A stretch of DNA of 50,513 nt, taken from Vulcanimicrobiota bacterium. GTDB lineage: Bacteria; Vulcanimicrobiota; Vulcanimicrobiia; Vulcanimicrobiales; Vulcanimicrobiaceae. The DNA is taken from assembly GCA_027459845.1 (NCBI GenBank), contig DAIDGS010000118.1:1-50513 (forward strand). Reading direction: 5' to 3'. The translations under genes were made by a program, and so were the position numbers. Of the stretch, positions 15,567 through 24,265 are shown one piece after another. The first letter of the stretch is position 1. Every line of letters begins with the position of its first letter. The notes under the pieces were generated by a model. That model searched no databases, had not been told where the DNA came from, and saw only the letters and a list, made by a program, of their open reading frames with translations.

Positions 15567-17246
15567 ATGGCAATCGCAGCAGCACCGCACGGTGGCGGAA
15601 TCGCCGATCACATCCACCCGGAGCCACAGAGCTTCGTTCGGCGGTATGTGTTCTCGATCGATCACAAGATCATCGGCATTCAGTACATCATCACCGGGTT
15701 CGTCTTCTTCGTGCTGGCCGGCTTGCTGGCCGAAACGATCCGCATCCAACTGATGCACGCCAACGGAGGCTTCGTCTCCCCGCAGACCTACAACGAGGTC
15801 TACAGCATCCACGGCAGCACGATGGTCTGGCTGGTGGTGATTCCGCTGCTGACCGGCGGCTTCGGCAACTTGGTCTTCCCGCTGCAGATCGGCGCCCGCG
15901 ACGTCGCGTTCCCGTGGCTGAACATGCTCAGCTACTGGATCTTCCCGATCGCCGGCTTGATGCTGTTCTCGTCGTTCCTGATGGGCGCACCGACGGCAGG
16001 TTGGACCGAGTATCCCCCGATCTCGCTCGAAGGGCAGGCCGGCACCTCGATGTGGGCGGCGGCGATCTTCTTGGTCGGCGTCAGTTCGACGCTGACCGGG
16101 ATCAACTTCGTCGTGACCATCATGAAGATGCGCGCGCCGGGCATGACCTTTACCCGCATGCCGCTCTTCTGCTGGGGACAGTTTGCAACCGCACCGCTGC
16201 TGATGATCGCGACGACCGCGCTGGCCGCCGCGCTGGCGGCGCTCTTCATGGAGCGCCAGTTCGGCGTGCCATTCTTCGATCCAACCAAGGGCGGCAGCCC
16301 GGTGCTCTGGCAGCACATGTTCTGGTTCTACTCGCATCCGGCCGTCTATATCATGATCTTGCCGGCGTTCGGAATCGTTTCCGAAGTCCTCCCGACCTTC
16401 TCGCGCAAGCCGATCTTCGGCTACAAGCTGATCGCCTTCTCGTCGATGGCGATCGCGCTGGCGGGTTTCATGGTTTGGGCGCACCACATGTTCACCTCGG
16501 GCCTGGCGCCCTATCTCCAGCTACCTTTCATGGTGATTACCTTCGTCATCGCGGTCCCGACGGGAATCAAGATCTTCTCGTGGACCGCGACGCTGTGGGG
16601 CGGCAAGATTCACTACACCACCGCAATGCTCTTTGCGATGGGCTTTCTGGTGCTCTTCACGCTGGGTGGAATCACCGGGATTTTTCTGGCGGCGATTCCG
16701 TTCGATCTCCACTTGCATGGCACGTACTTCGTGGTCGCGCACTTCCACTACGTCTTGGTCGGCGGTAGCCTGATGGGCATCTTCAGCGGCATGTACTACT
16801 GGTTCCCGAAGATGTCGGGACGCTTGCTCAGCGAGAAGCTTGGCAAGTGGCACTTCTGGCTGTTCTTCATCGGCTTCAACGGCACGTTCTTGCCGATGCA
16901 CTGGCTCGGTCTTGAAGGCATGCCGCGCTGGGTCTCGACCTACGATCCACAGTTCCAGTTTTGGAACCAGTTCGCGTCGATCTCGTCGTTCGTGATGACG
17001 GCCGGCATCCTGCTCTTCTTCGCGAACATCCTGTACAGCATTCGCTTCGGCAAGGTCGCCGGCGCCAATCCGTGGGGCGCACGCACGCTGGAATGGCAGA
17101 TCCCCTCGCCGCCGCACTACTACAACTTCAAGCACATCCCGACGGTCTACGGCTTGCCGTACGACTTCTCGCAGCCGCTCCCGTATCGCGGCCTCGAAGA
17201 CGAACTCAACGACACTCCTCCGCCGGTTGCGGCGGGCGCGCACTAA
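15567..17246 (+). CDS. coxA: Cytochrome c oxidase subunit I, A2-type heme-copper oxidase
   Basis: 559 residues from the ATG at 15567, with GGGAGA 8 nt upstream. Twelve or more helices. YSIHGSTM supplies one low-spin heme a ligand. Y255-S256-H257-P-A-V-Y261 holds the CuB histidine and the His-Tyr crosslink. AHHMF supplies the other CuB histidines, VPTGIKIFSW the K-channel lysine, and HGTYFVVAHFHYV the remaining heme ligands. The Glu of the usual HPEVY is Ala, and Tyr-Ser precedes the His: this is the A2-type motif known from Rhodothermus and Thermus caa3 enzymes. It reduces oxygen to water while pumping protons. Confidence 0.97.
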   Translation: MAIAAAPHGGGIADHIHPEPQSFVRRYVFSIDHKIIGIQYIITGFVFFVLAGLLAETIRIQLMHANGGFVSPQTYNEVYSIHGSTMVWLVVIPLLTGGFGNLVFPLQIGARDVAFPWLNMLSYWIFPIAGLMLFSSFLMGAPTAGWTEYPPISLEGQAGTSMWAAAIFLVGVSSTLTGINFVVTIMKMRAPGMTFTRMPLFCWGQFATAPLLMIATTALAAALAALFMERQFGVPFFDPTKGGSPVLWQHMFWFYSHPAVYIMILPAFGIVSEVLPTFSRKPIFGYKLIAFSSMAIALAGFMVWAHHMFTSGLAPYLQLPFMVITFVIAVPTGIKIFSWTATLWGGKIHYTTAMLFAMGFLVLFTLGGITGIFLAAIPFDLHLHGTYFVVAHFHYVLVGGSLMGIFSGMYYWFPKMSGRLLSEKLGKWHFWLFFIGFNGTFLPMHWLGLEGMPRWVSTYDPQFQFWNQFASISSFVMTAGILLFFANILYSIRFGKVAGANPWGARTLEWQIPSPPHYYNFKHIPTVYGLPYDFSQPLPYRGLEDELNDTPPPVAAGAH

Positions 17247-17257
17247 GGGAGCACCGC

Positions 17258-17881
17258 GTGGCAGTAGCTTCGATCACTCAAGGCGGTCACGACTCGCACG
17301 GCGAGATCGACCAGCTCTACATCGAGACCCGCGAGCTTCGGCTGCAGGGATTCTTGCTATTTCTGGTTAGCGACTGCGTCCTGTTTTCATCGTTCATCTT
17401 CGCGTATCTCTACCTGCGCAACAGCGGGCAGGGCTGGCCGCCGGCTGGGATCAACCGTCTCGACGTGGCTTTCGCCGCGGTCAACTCGGTGGTGCTCTTC
17501 GGATCCGGCGCGACCATGCACTACGCGCTGGAAAACTGGAAGCACGGCAACTTCATGAAGTTTGCCTGGATGTTGATCTTCACGATCGTGCTCGGCGTTG
17601 GATTCTTGTGCGGACAGGGCTACGAATACACCAACTTGATCTTTCACGATCACGTGTCGTGGTGGGGCAGCGGCATTTTCGGTGCCTCGTTCTTCACGCT
17701 CACCGGCATGCACGGCTTTCACGTCTTCGTCGGGGTCTGTTATCTCACGGTGCTGCTCTTACAGTCGGCCGGCGGCGTCTACACCAAAGACAAATACTTT
17801 GGCCTCACGGCCGGCACTCTCTACTGGCACTTCGTCGACGTGATTTGGGTCGTACTCTTTTCGATCTTCTACCTCTTGTAA
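17258..17881 (+). CDS. coxC: Cytochrome c oxidase subunit III
   Basis: 207 residues from GTG (AAGGGA 7 nt upstream). It has five helices, the short form found in many caa3 and quinol oxidases. RLQGFLLFLVSDCVLFSSFI, GQGYEYTNLIFHDHVSWWGS, FTLTGMHGFHVFVGVCYL and YWHFVDVIWVVLFSIFY are the standard subunit III signatures. The subunit stabilises subunit I and may supply oxygen and lipid paths. It lies 11 bp after coxA in the same operon and is followed by two tiny membrane proteins. Confidence 0.95.
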   Translation: MAVASITQGGHDSHGEIDQLYIETRELRLQGFLLFLVSDCVLFSSFIFAYLYLRNSGQGWPPAGINRLDVAFAAVNSVVLFGSGATMHYALENWKHGNFMKFAWMLIFTIVLGVGFLCGQGYEYTNLIFHDHVSWWGSGIFGASFFTLTGMHGFHVFVGVCYLTVLLLQSAGGVYTKDKYFGLTAGTLYWHFVDVIWVVLFSIFYLL

Positions 17882-17893
17882 GGAACGCTGACG

Positions 17894-18106
17894 ATGAACT
17901 TGGTCACCATCGAACATATCGTTGCCGTCGCCGGCGGCATCGTCGTCGCCGTGGTCGCGTTCTACGCGCTCTACAAGGACTGGAAGACGCCCGGCGTCGA
18001 GAACAACGTCTTCAGGCTAATGCTCCTGTTGCTCGGTGTGGGCGCGGTCATCGCGCTACTGGCCGGGCTCGGGATTCTCGGGAACTTTCCGGCGAAGGCG
18101 GCGTGA
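17894..18106 (+). CDS. Small two-helix membrane protein of the cox operon
   Basis: 70 residues with two hydrophobic helices (about 5-24 and 42-62) joined by a polar loop (YKDWKTPGVENN). It starts at an ATG 12 bp after coxC with AAGGA upstream. No family recognised. Its size and place match the poorly conserved small subunits (subunit IV/CtaF-like) of bacterial oxidases, so it may be an oxidase subunit. This is an inference from context. Confidence 0.6.
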   Translation: MNLVTIEHIVAVAGGIVVAVVAFYALYKDWKTPGVENNVFRLMLLLLGVGAVIALLAGLGILGNFPAKAA

Positions 18107-18107
18107 C

Positions 18108-18314
18108 ATGATCGTTCGCGACGACGAATACTTGGATTTCAGTAAGGTTCCCGAGAGCCGCGGCATTCCGCCGATGCTCTACCGCCTTTTAGCGATCGGT
18201 TTGGTGGGCATCTTCGCGATCGGGGCGGCCTCCGTGCTGCTCTCCGGATACGGCCACCACTGGCCGTCGATCAGCACTACGCGCCTGCCGCTGAAGAACA
18301 CCGACTCGCCGTAG
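18108..18314 (+). CDS. Small single-helix membrane protein of the cox operon
   Basis: 68 residues, ATG 1 bp after the preceding stop. A polar N-terminus (RDDEYLDFSKVPESRGIPP) precedes one helix (about 25-46) and a short tail (SGYGHHWPSISTTRLPLK). The N-terminus would be cytoplasmic. No family recognised. It is the last gene of the oxidase operon and may be a small subunit or assembly helper. It ends 22 bp from a convergent gene. Confidence 0.55.
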   Translation: MIVRDDEYLDFSKVPESRGIPPMLYRLLAIGLVGIFAIGAASVLLSGYGHHWPSISTTRLPLKNTDSP

Positions 18315-18336
18315 CGCTTCGGCTGGCTCGGCCGAG

Positions 18337-18945
18337 CTAGGGCTCGGGAAAATCGTCGCCGCGCAGGCGCCCGCGCGTCGCGATGCCGATTGCCAGCAGC
18401 GGAAGCTCGGTATCGGGCAGCAGTCCGGTCGGCTTACCGTCGATCGTGTGGATGCCGGCGTAAGGCGAAAACTCGATCAGTGCCGGGATCTCGCGATTCG
18501 GTAGCCGGCGCTTGCCGAGCCACTCCCACTCGCAGGCCACGGTGCGATCGTGAAAGAGTGCGGCGACGTAGCCGCAGCCGGTCGGTTGCGACTGCGCGTC
18601 GGGTTCGCGGTAGCGCACGTAGCCGTCGAGCACGTAGATCGGCTTGAACGTTTGGAGCCAGGCCGCAACCGGCGCGACCAGCACGGCGACGAAGTAGATC
18701 ACGAAGAGCAGCGCGCCGACGCCGAAGATCGGCGCGATCTTTACCAGACTCGCATCGCTGCTGACGTGTTGGGCGCGCCACACCATGCCGAGCGCGATGA
18801 GGCTGAGAAATGTTGCGCCCAGGAGCGGTTCGATTGCGACCGCGAAGCGGCCGGTCAGTCCGCGCCACACGACCTTGCGCTCGCGGGGCGTCCAGCGGCG
18901 CGTCGCCAGCTCGCCTGACCCCCGCTCGACCGGCGCGGCCTTCAC
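18337..18945 (-). CDS. Unknown membrane protein with two helices
   Basis: 202 residues from a GTG that overlaps the aidB-like stop (GTGA). An Arg-rich N-terminus (RRWTPRERKVVWRG) leads to two helices (about 35-55 and 70-95). A soluble C-terminal region follows with YVLDGYVRYREPD, ACEWEWLGKRRLPN and PTGLLPDTELPLLAIGIATRG. The tail looks beta-rich. I do not recognise a family. It is the last gene of the ctaA-ctaB-MFS-aidB run and converges on the cox operon, so an oxidase-related role is possible but unproven. Confidence 0.65.
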   Translation of the reverse strand: MKAAPVERGSGELATRRWTPRERKVVWRGLTGRFAVAIEPLLGATFLSLIALGMVWRAQHVSSDASLVKIAPIFGVGALLFVIYFVAVLVAPVAAWLQTFKPIYVLDGYVRYREPDAQSQPTGCGYVAALFHDRTVACEWEWLGKRRLPNREIPALIEFSPYAGIHTIDGKPTGLLPDTELPLLAIGIATRGRLRGDDFPEP

Positions 18946-20570
18946 TGCGGCACTTCGGGCGCCGCCCGATCGATCAGCCGGCGCAGCGGCGTGCCGCTGG
19001 GGAGCGTTCCAAGGGTGCGCCCCCAGTCGCCGGCGACGCGGCTCGCAACGAAGGCGTCGGCGACCGCGCTCGGCGCGAAGCGCACCAGCAACGCCGCTTG
19101 CCAGAGCAGGGCCAGCCGCTCCGCAATCGCGCGCGCGCGTGCCTGCCGCGCGTCGGGATCGCGCAGCAGGCGCTCGAGCTCGCGCAGCGATGCGGCGATC
19201 GCGCGCTCGCGGCGGACCGATGCGATCTCGGCGCGCAGCGCTTCGAGTGCGTCCGGCTCCTTGGCGCAGATCCGCACCACGTCGAGCGCGTTGATGTTGC
19301 CCGACCCCTCCCAAATCGAGTTGAGCGGCGCTTCGCGGTAGAGCCGTGGGAGGATCGACTCCTCGACGTAGCCGTTGCCACCCAAACACTCGAGCGCCTC
19401 GCCGACCACGGTCGGCGCGCGTTTGCAGACGTAGTACTTGCCGATCGCCGTGCCGATGCGCTTGAGCGGGTGCTCGTTCGCGTCCAGACAGCGCGCCAGC
19501 CGCATGAACAGCACCGTCGCCGCCTCGGATTCCAGCGCGAGGTCGGCCAGCACGTTTTCCATCGCGGGATGATCGATCAGCAGCCTGCCGAAGGTCGTGC
19601 GGTAGCGCGCGTGGTGGATCGCTTGCGCGAGCGCCTGACGCAAAAGTGCGGCCGAGCCGACGATGCAATCCAGCCGCGTGCAGTTGACCATTTCGAGAAT
19701 GGTGCGAACGCCGGCGTCCTCGTCGCCGATCAGCCAGCCGACGGTGCCGGCGAACTCGACCTCGCTGGATGCGTTGCTGCGGTTTCCGAGTTTGTCTTTG
19801 AGGCGCATGAGCGCGAACGGATTGCGCGTTCCGTCGGGCAGGATGCGCGGGACGAAGAAACACCCGAGTCCGGCATCGCTCTGCGCGAGCACCAAGAACG
19901 CATCGCACATCGGCGCCGAGCAAAACCACTTGTGTCCGGTCAGCGCGTACGGTTCGCCCGGTCCGCGCGCTCCCAGCGCCGTCGCGCGGGTCGCGTTGGC
20001 GCGCACGTCGGAACCGCCTTGCTTTTCGGTCATGCCCATGCCGCACAGCGCCGCTCCTTTCGCGGCGACGGGCGCGAGTTGCGGTACGTATGCACGCGCC
20101 GTCAAATGCGGCTCCCACGCTGCCGCGATCGACGGCTGCATGCGCAGCGCCGGCACTGCGGCGTAGGTCATCGAGATCGGGCAGCCGTGCCCCGACTCGA
20201 CTTGCGACCAGAGGTAGAACCCGGCAGCGCGGCGCACGTGCGGCGCGTCGTCCGCGGTGCACCAGGGGGTGCCGTGCAGTCCGTGTGCGGTTGCAAGACG
20301 CATCAACTCGTGGTAGGCCGGGTGAAAGGCAACCTCGTCGATGCGATGGCCGAAGCGATCGTGGGTGCGCAGTTCCGGCGGATGCACGTTTGCGGCGAAC
20401 CCGAGCGCGATCGTTTCGGGCGCGCCCGCCAGCGCGCCGAGCGCGCGTAGCGGGGCGTCGTCGGCTTGCGGGGCTTCGCGCGCAAAAGCTTCGACCAAGG
20501 CGCGATCGCCCACGAAGACGTTGACGTTCTCCAGCGGCGGAGGCTGGTTCTCGACCGCGTGGGTGGCCAT
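18942..20570 (-). CDS. aidB: AidB-like acyl-CoA dehydrogenase family flavoprotein
   Basis: 542 residues, the length of E. coli AidB and longer than ordinary acyl-CoA dehydrogenases. CGMGMTEKQGGSDVRANAT and KWFCSAPMCDAFLVLAQ are the FAD-binding beta-domain motifs. EMVNCTRLDCIVGSAALLRQ, LGGNGYVEES and SIWEGSGNINALDVVR are typical of the AidB group. AidB binds DNA through a basic C-terminal part and is induced by alkylating agents; its true substrate is unsettled. Here it lies between an MFS transporter (55 bp upstream) and a membrane protein coupled at its stop. Whether it protects DNA or oxidises an acyl-CoA cannot be told from sequence. Confidence 0.85.
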   Translation of the reverse strand: MATHAVENQPPPLENVNVFVGDRALVEAFAREAPQADDAPLRALGALAGAPETIALGFAANVHPPELRTHDRFGHRIDEVAFHPAYHELMRLATAHGLHGTPWCTADDAPHVRRAAGFYLWSQVESGHGCPISMTYAAVPALRMQPSIAAAWEPHLTARAYVPQLAPVAAKGAALCGMGMTEKQGGSDVRANATRATALGARGPGEPYALTGHKWFCSAPMCDAFLVLAQSDAGLGCFFVPRILPDGTRNPFALMRLKDKLGNRSNASSEVEFAGTVGWLIGDEDAGVRTILEMVNCTRLDCIVGSAALLRQALAQAIHHARYRTTFGRLLIDHPAMENVLADLALESEAATVLFMRLARCLDANEHPLKRIGTAIGKYYVCKRAPTVVGEALECLGGNGYVEESILPRLYREAPLNSIWEGSGNINALDVVRICAKEPDALEALRAEIASVRRERAIAASLRELERLLRDPDARQARARAIAERLALLWQAALLVRFAPSAVADAFVASRVAGDWGRTLGTLPSGTPLRRLIDRAAPEVPQ

Positions 20571-20625
20571 GGCGCGACCTTCGCCGCCGGCCTGCCGCCC
20601 GACTGCGAAGCGGCTGCTCGTTCGC

Positions 20626-21951
20626 CTAAGCGCGGGCGTGCTCGGCGTGCCGTGACTTGAGCGTTACGACCAGTGCCAGCGCGACGAAGGCCACGCCGCA
20701 GAACGCCAGGTAGGCGTGCCGATAGCCGATCAGATCGTTCGAAGCCGTCGCGAGGGTTGCGCCGACGAGCGAACTGCCGAGAATCTGCCCGACGATCAAC
20801 GCCTGGCTCAATAGGCCGACAGCCGTCGCACGCAGCCCCTCGCCGGCCTCGTTGGTCACGATGTAGCGCGTCGGCGCGCCCAGCAGTGCGCCGAAACCGC
20901 ATCCGGCCACGACCATTGCGGTCAGTGCCAACGCCAGCGAGTCAAAGCCGAGCGCAAAGATTGCCAGGCCGGCTTCGGTGAGGACCGCACCGACCAGCAG
21001 CACGTTGCGGCTGCCGACTCGGTCGAGCGCGCGCGCCGAGGCTGGGATCATGGCGACGAACGTAAACCCGCCGAGCGCCGCCACCAGGCCGGCGGCCATG
21101 GTCGAAAGGCCCTGCGCGGCGACCAAAACGCTCGGGATGAAGAACAGCGAACCCTCGAGGACTCCGATCAGCACTTCGAGCGCATAGGTTTTGGCGAGTT
21201 GCGGCGATGCCAGCAGAGCGGGCGGGACGATCGGGTAGCGCGCGGCGCGCTCCCAGAGGGCAAAGCCCGCCAGAAGCAGCAGCCCGACGACGCCGGCGCC
21301 GATCCGGCTGCCGATCAAACCATCGATCGCGCCGAGCAGCCCGAGCGAAAGCAGGACGAGACCGAATCCGTCGAGAGGATCGCGCGCGCGTAGCGCCGGA
21401 CGCGGGACGTAGCGGCGCGCCAGCACGAATACCGCGAACGCCAGCGGGAGATTGAAGATGAAGATCCAGCGCCACGAGAGGATATGGGTGAGGATGCCGC
21501 CGACGACCGGCCCCAGCACCGCGGCCAGCCCCCACATGCCGGCGACCGCGCCGAGCGCCGCACCGCGGCGCTCCTGCGGCACGACGTCGCCGATGACGGC
21601 CGTCGCCACCGGGAAGATGCCGCCGGCGCCGAGTGCCTGGATTGCGCGCGCCAGCAGGAATACCCCGTAGCCGGGCGCGACGATCGCGAGCACGCTGCCG
21701 GCCGCAAAAAGCGCGATGCAGCCAAGATAGATCGGCCGGCGGCCGTAGCGGTCGGCCAACGTGCTTGCAATCGCGATCGCCGGTACCGTGACCAGCAGGT
21801 AGATCGTGAAAACCCAGGCGAGATCGGGTGTGGCGACGCGGAGTTGCCGGCCGATCGCGGGCAACGCGGGCGAGAGAACGCTGAGGTCGAGCGCGCCCGC
21901 AAAGACCCCGAGCCCCAGGGTGAGCAGCAGCGCTTTGTGCGGCTTAGACAA
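20626..21951 (-). CDS. MFS drug/metabolite transporter (DHA-type)
   Basis: 441 residues with 12 or more helices, start TTG overlapping the ctaB end by 8 bp. GALDLSVLSPALPAIGRQL in helix 1, ADRYGRRPIYLGCIALFAAG (MFS motif A) and RAIQALGAGGIFPVATAVIG (motif C-like) mark a proton-driven exporter of the DHA group. The length is nearer the 12-helix DHA1 form, but the opening is DHA2-like. The substrate is not visible. It shares the transcript with ctaA and ctaB. That position may only mean readthrough. Confidence 0.88.
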   Translation of the reverse strand: MSKPHKALLLTLGLGVFAGALDLSVLSPALPAIGRQLRVATPDLAWVFTIYLLVTVPAIAIASTLADRYGRRPIYLGCIALFAAGSVLAIVAPGYGVFLLARAIQALGAGGIFPVATAVIGDVVPQERRGAALGAVAGMWGLAAVLGPVVGGILTHILSWRWIFIFNLPLAFAVFVLARRYVPRPALRARDPLDGFGLVLLSLGLLGAIDGLIGSRIGAGVVGLLLLAGFALWERAARYPIVPPALLASPQLAKTYALEVLIGVLEGSLFFIPSVLVAAQGLSTMAAGLVAALGGFTFVAMIPASARALDRVGSRNVLLVGAVLTEAGLAIFALGFDSLALALTAMVVAGCGFGALLGAPTRYIVTNEAGEGLRATAVGLLSQALIVGQILGSSLVGATLATASNDLIGYRHAYLAFCGVAFVALALVVTLKSRHAEHARA

Positions 21952-22816
21952 TCCGGTCGATCACCATGAACGCGCACATCAGCGCGAGGTAGACGAGCGA
22001 GAAGCGAAAGAGTCGGCGTGCGTCGAGGACGCCTTCGCGTTCGCGCCACGTCTTCCACGCGTCGATCAGAAAAATGCCGCCGAGCACGGCGGCGGCGCCG
22101 AAGTACAGCGCGCCCATGACGTGAAGCGGATAGAGGAGTAGCGACGCGACGACGAGGATGATGCTGTAGTAAACGATCTCGCGCTTGGTGCGCTCGCGTC
22201 CGCTGACGTTGGGAAGCATCGGGACGTTGGCCTTGTCGTAATCGGTTTCGACCGCCAAGGCCAGCGACCAAAAATGCGGCGGCGTCCACAGAAAGATCAG
22301 CGCGAAGAGTCCCAGCGCGGGCGCACCGATGGCGTGCGTGACGGCCGCCCAACCGACCAGCGGCGGGACCGATCCGGCAGCCCCGCCGATGACGATATTC
22401 AAGGGCGTCAGCCGTTTGAGCCACATCGTGTAGATGACGACGTAGTACACGTTGCCGGCGAGCGAAAGCCACGCCGCCAACGGATTGACCAAGAAATAGA
22501 AGAGCGCAAACGATCCGATGCCGGTAAGCAGCGCAAAGATACAGGCATCGCGTACCGAAATGCGTCCGCGCGGAATCGGCCGGCCGCTGGTGCGCTTCAT
22601 CACGGCATCGATGTCGGCATCGTACACGCAGTTGAGCGCACCGGCCGAGGCGGCTGCCAGCGCGCCGGCCGACATCGTGAGGGCGAAGAGTCCCAGGGGC
22701 GGCAGCCCGCGCGCCGCCATCACCATCGCCGCAGCGGTGGTAATGAGCAGCAACATGATGATGCGCGGCTTGGAGAGCTCGTAGTAGTCGTTGACGCGCG
22801 CCAACATTCCGGTCAC
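21944..22816 (-). CDS. ctaB: Protoheme IX farnesyltransferase (heme O synthase)
   Basis: 290 residues from a GTG overlapping the ctaA stop (GTGA); an ATG at 22807 is the alternative. It has eight or nine helices with the UbiA-family aspartate motif N62-CVY-D66-A-D-I-D70 and RTSGRPIPRG (75-84), plus a second motif ETDYDKANVPMLPNV. It attaches a farnesyl group to heme b to make heme O in the membrane. With ctaA this supplies heme A to the caa3 oxidase encoded just to the left on the other strand. Confidence 0.95.
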   Translation of the reverse strand: MTGMLARVNDYYELSKPRIIMLLLITTAAAMVMAARGLPPLGLFALTMSAGALAAASAGALNCVYDADIDAVMKRTSGRPIPRGRISVRDACIFALLTGIGSFALFYFLVNPLAAWLSLAGNVYYVVIYTMWLKRLTPLNIVIGGAAGSVPPLVGWAAVTHAIGAPALGLFALIFLWTPPHFWSLALAVETDYDKANVPMLPNVSGRERTKREIVYYSIILVVASLLLYPLHVMGALYFGAAAVLGGIFLIDAWKTWREREGVLDARRLFRFSLVYLALMCAFMVIDRIV

Positions 22817-23727
22817 GATTCGGCCGTAACCCGATGGAGCGCCGCGCCGGTCGCATCCAGCAGCGCCAACAGCGTTGCGACCACGAAGGCCAAGAAGAGC
22901 AGGGCGGCATTGAAGGCGTGGGCTTCGCGCAGGTCGATCGGCAGGCGTAGCGCGACGTTGAGCAGACCGAGAACGACCTGCACGCAGACCAGTCCGAGGC
23001 CGATGCTGACGGCCGTGCGAACGCGACCCGAAGCCGGCCGCGCCCAGCTCAGTCCAAATGCGCCGGCCGCGCAGAGCAGCGTTGCGGCCGCGCAAAACCG
23101 GTGCAGCATCTGCACGAACTGTCCGTCGCCGGCAACCACGACGTTGCCGGCGCAGCCCGGAATCGAGAGACAGGCGAGTCCGGCGCCGCTGGAGCTCACG
23201 TACGCGCCGACGCACATCGTGGCGAACGCGACCAGCGTGCAGCCGGCCAGCATTCCGGCCGTGATCGTCTCGGCGCGTTCGATTGCGGGCGGCTGCGGTT
23301 GCTCGGCGTTCGCGGTAAAGACCACCAGTGCGGTCAGCGACGCGACGAAGAGCATCGCCGTGCCCCAGTGCAGCACCACCGAGAACGGGGAGTTGCCCAG
23401 GGCGACCGTTGCCGCACCCAAGCCGACCTGTACCATGAAGAGTAGCGCGATGGCGGCGATGACGGGCGCGATGAAGCGCGAGCGGTGGCGCTGCCGCCAG
23501 GCGGCGATCACGACCGCCACGACCAGCGGTGCCACCAAGAAAGCGAACAACCGGTGGCTCCATTCCCAAATCGTCCCGTCGCTCATCGAGGGGATCAGCC
23601 GCCCGTGGCATAGCGGCCACGACGGACAGGTCATCCCTGCGCCGTTGATGCGCGTCCAGCTACCGAGCATGACGGTAGCCATCGCGACCAGATCGGCGGT
23701 GAGCGCCAGGCGTCGCAAGGTCTTCAT
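22813..23727 (-). CDS. ctaA: Heme A synthase
   Basis: 304 residues with about eight helices in two similar halves. Each half has a heme-binding His pair: EWSHRLFAF and HWGTAM in the first, MLHRFCAAA and EAHAFNAALL in the second. The periplasmic loops hold the two Cys pairs known from Bacillus-type CtaA (TCPSWPLCHG and CLSIPGCAGN). It oxidises the C8 methyl of heme O to a formyl group, giving heme A. It is the first gene of the minus-strand run, divergent from a lipoprotein gene (86 bp between). Confidence 0.95.
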   Translation of the reverse strand: MKTLRRLALTADLVAMATVMLGSWTRINGAGMTCPSWPLCHGRLIPSMSDGTIWEWSHRLFAFLVAPLVVAVVIAAWRQRHRSRFIAPVIAAIALLFMVQVGLGAATVALGNSPFSVVLHWGTAMLFVASLTALVVFTANAEQPQPPAIERAETITAGMLAGCTLVAFATMCVGAYVSSSGAGLACLSIPGCAGNVVVAGDGQFVQMLHRFCAAATLLCAAGAFGLSWARPASGRVRTAVSIGLGLVCVQVVLGLLNVALRLPIDLREAHAFNAALLFLAFVVATLLALLDATGAALHRVTAES

Positions 23728-23813
23728 GGGGCAACCCTAGCGTAGCCTCGCCGCCGCATCGCGGGCAACGACATTAGCAGGCCGCGCCGCCGGGCAGGCG
23801 AAGGCGTCGAGCC

Positions 23814-24245
23814 GTGAAACGCTGGTGGACGCTGGCGATCGTGCTGCTCCTCGTGAGTTGTCGCGAAGTCAGAGTCAACACCCTCGCGACGGGGACCACC
23901 GCCGCGACGGGTACGAACGAGGTCGTGGTGGTGCGAAATCCTTACGACCTGGCAAAATACGAGATCAAGGCGCCGGTTCACTTCAAGGGCGAGTTCGGCG
24001 TCATTTTGCTGATGGGGCCGCACGACCGGACCGGCTACAAGCAGATCGTCGAGTCGATCGGCGTCAACGCGCATCGGGTGCGCGTCGTCGCCTTCGAGCA
24101 GCCGCCGCCCAACGGCGGCGAACCGACCACGCCGTACCGAACGTACACGCTCTGGATCGTGCCGAACTCCGTTTACCGGCGGGGGATGCGCGTCGAGGTT
24201 GTCACGCCGGGTGACGATCCCGTCGCCGCCACCGTCCTGCCATAG
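23814..24245 (+). CDS. Predicted lipoprotein, unknown function
   Basis: 143 residues from a GTG. The N-terminus MKRWWTLAIVLLLVSC has a lipobox ending at C16, so the protein is probably lipid-anchored outside the inner membrane. The mature part looks beta-rich (VVVVRNPYDLAKYEIKAPVH, YTLWIVPNSVYRRGMRVEVV). No family recognised. It is 20 bp upstream of the GH130 gene and probably shares its transcript. Confidence 0.65.
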   Translation: MKRWWTLAIVLLLVSCREVRVNTLATGTTAATGTNEVVVVRNPYDLAKYEIKAPVHFKGEFGVILLMGPHDRTGYKQIVESIGVNAHRVRVVAFEQPPPNGGEPTTPYRTYTLWIVPNSVYRRGMRVEVVTPGDDPVAATVLP

Positions 24246-24265
24246 CAGAAGGAAACCGCCGAATC

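Noticed and set aside
15528-16487. 319-codon minus-strand open frame inside coxA
   Set aside because: coxA is unmistakable here; the antisense product is a low-complexity Arg/Asp/His string.
18326-18337. Perfect 12-bp palindrome GCTCGGCCGAGC between the cox operon and the convergent gene
   Set aside because: It can form only a 4-bp stem with a 4-nt loop and has no T-run, so a terminator call is not supported. High-GC DNA makes such palindromes common.
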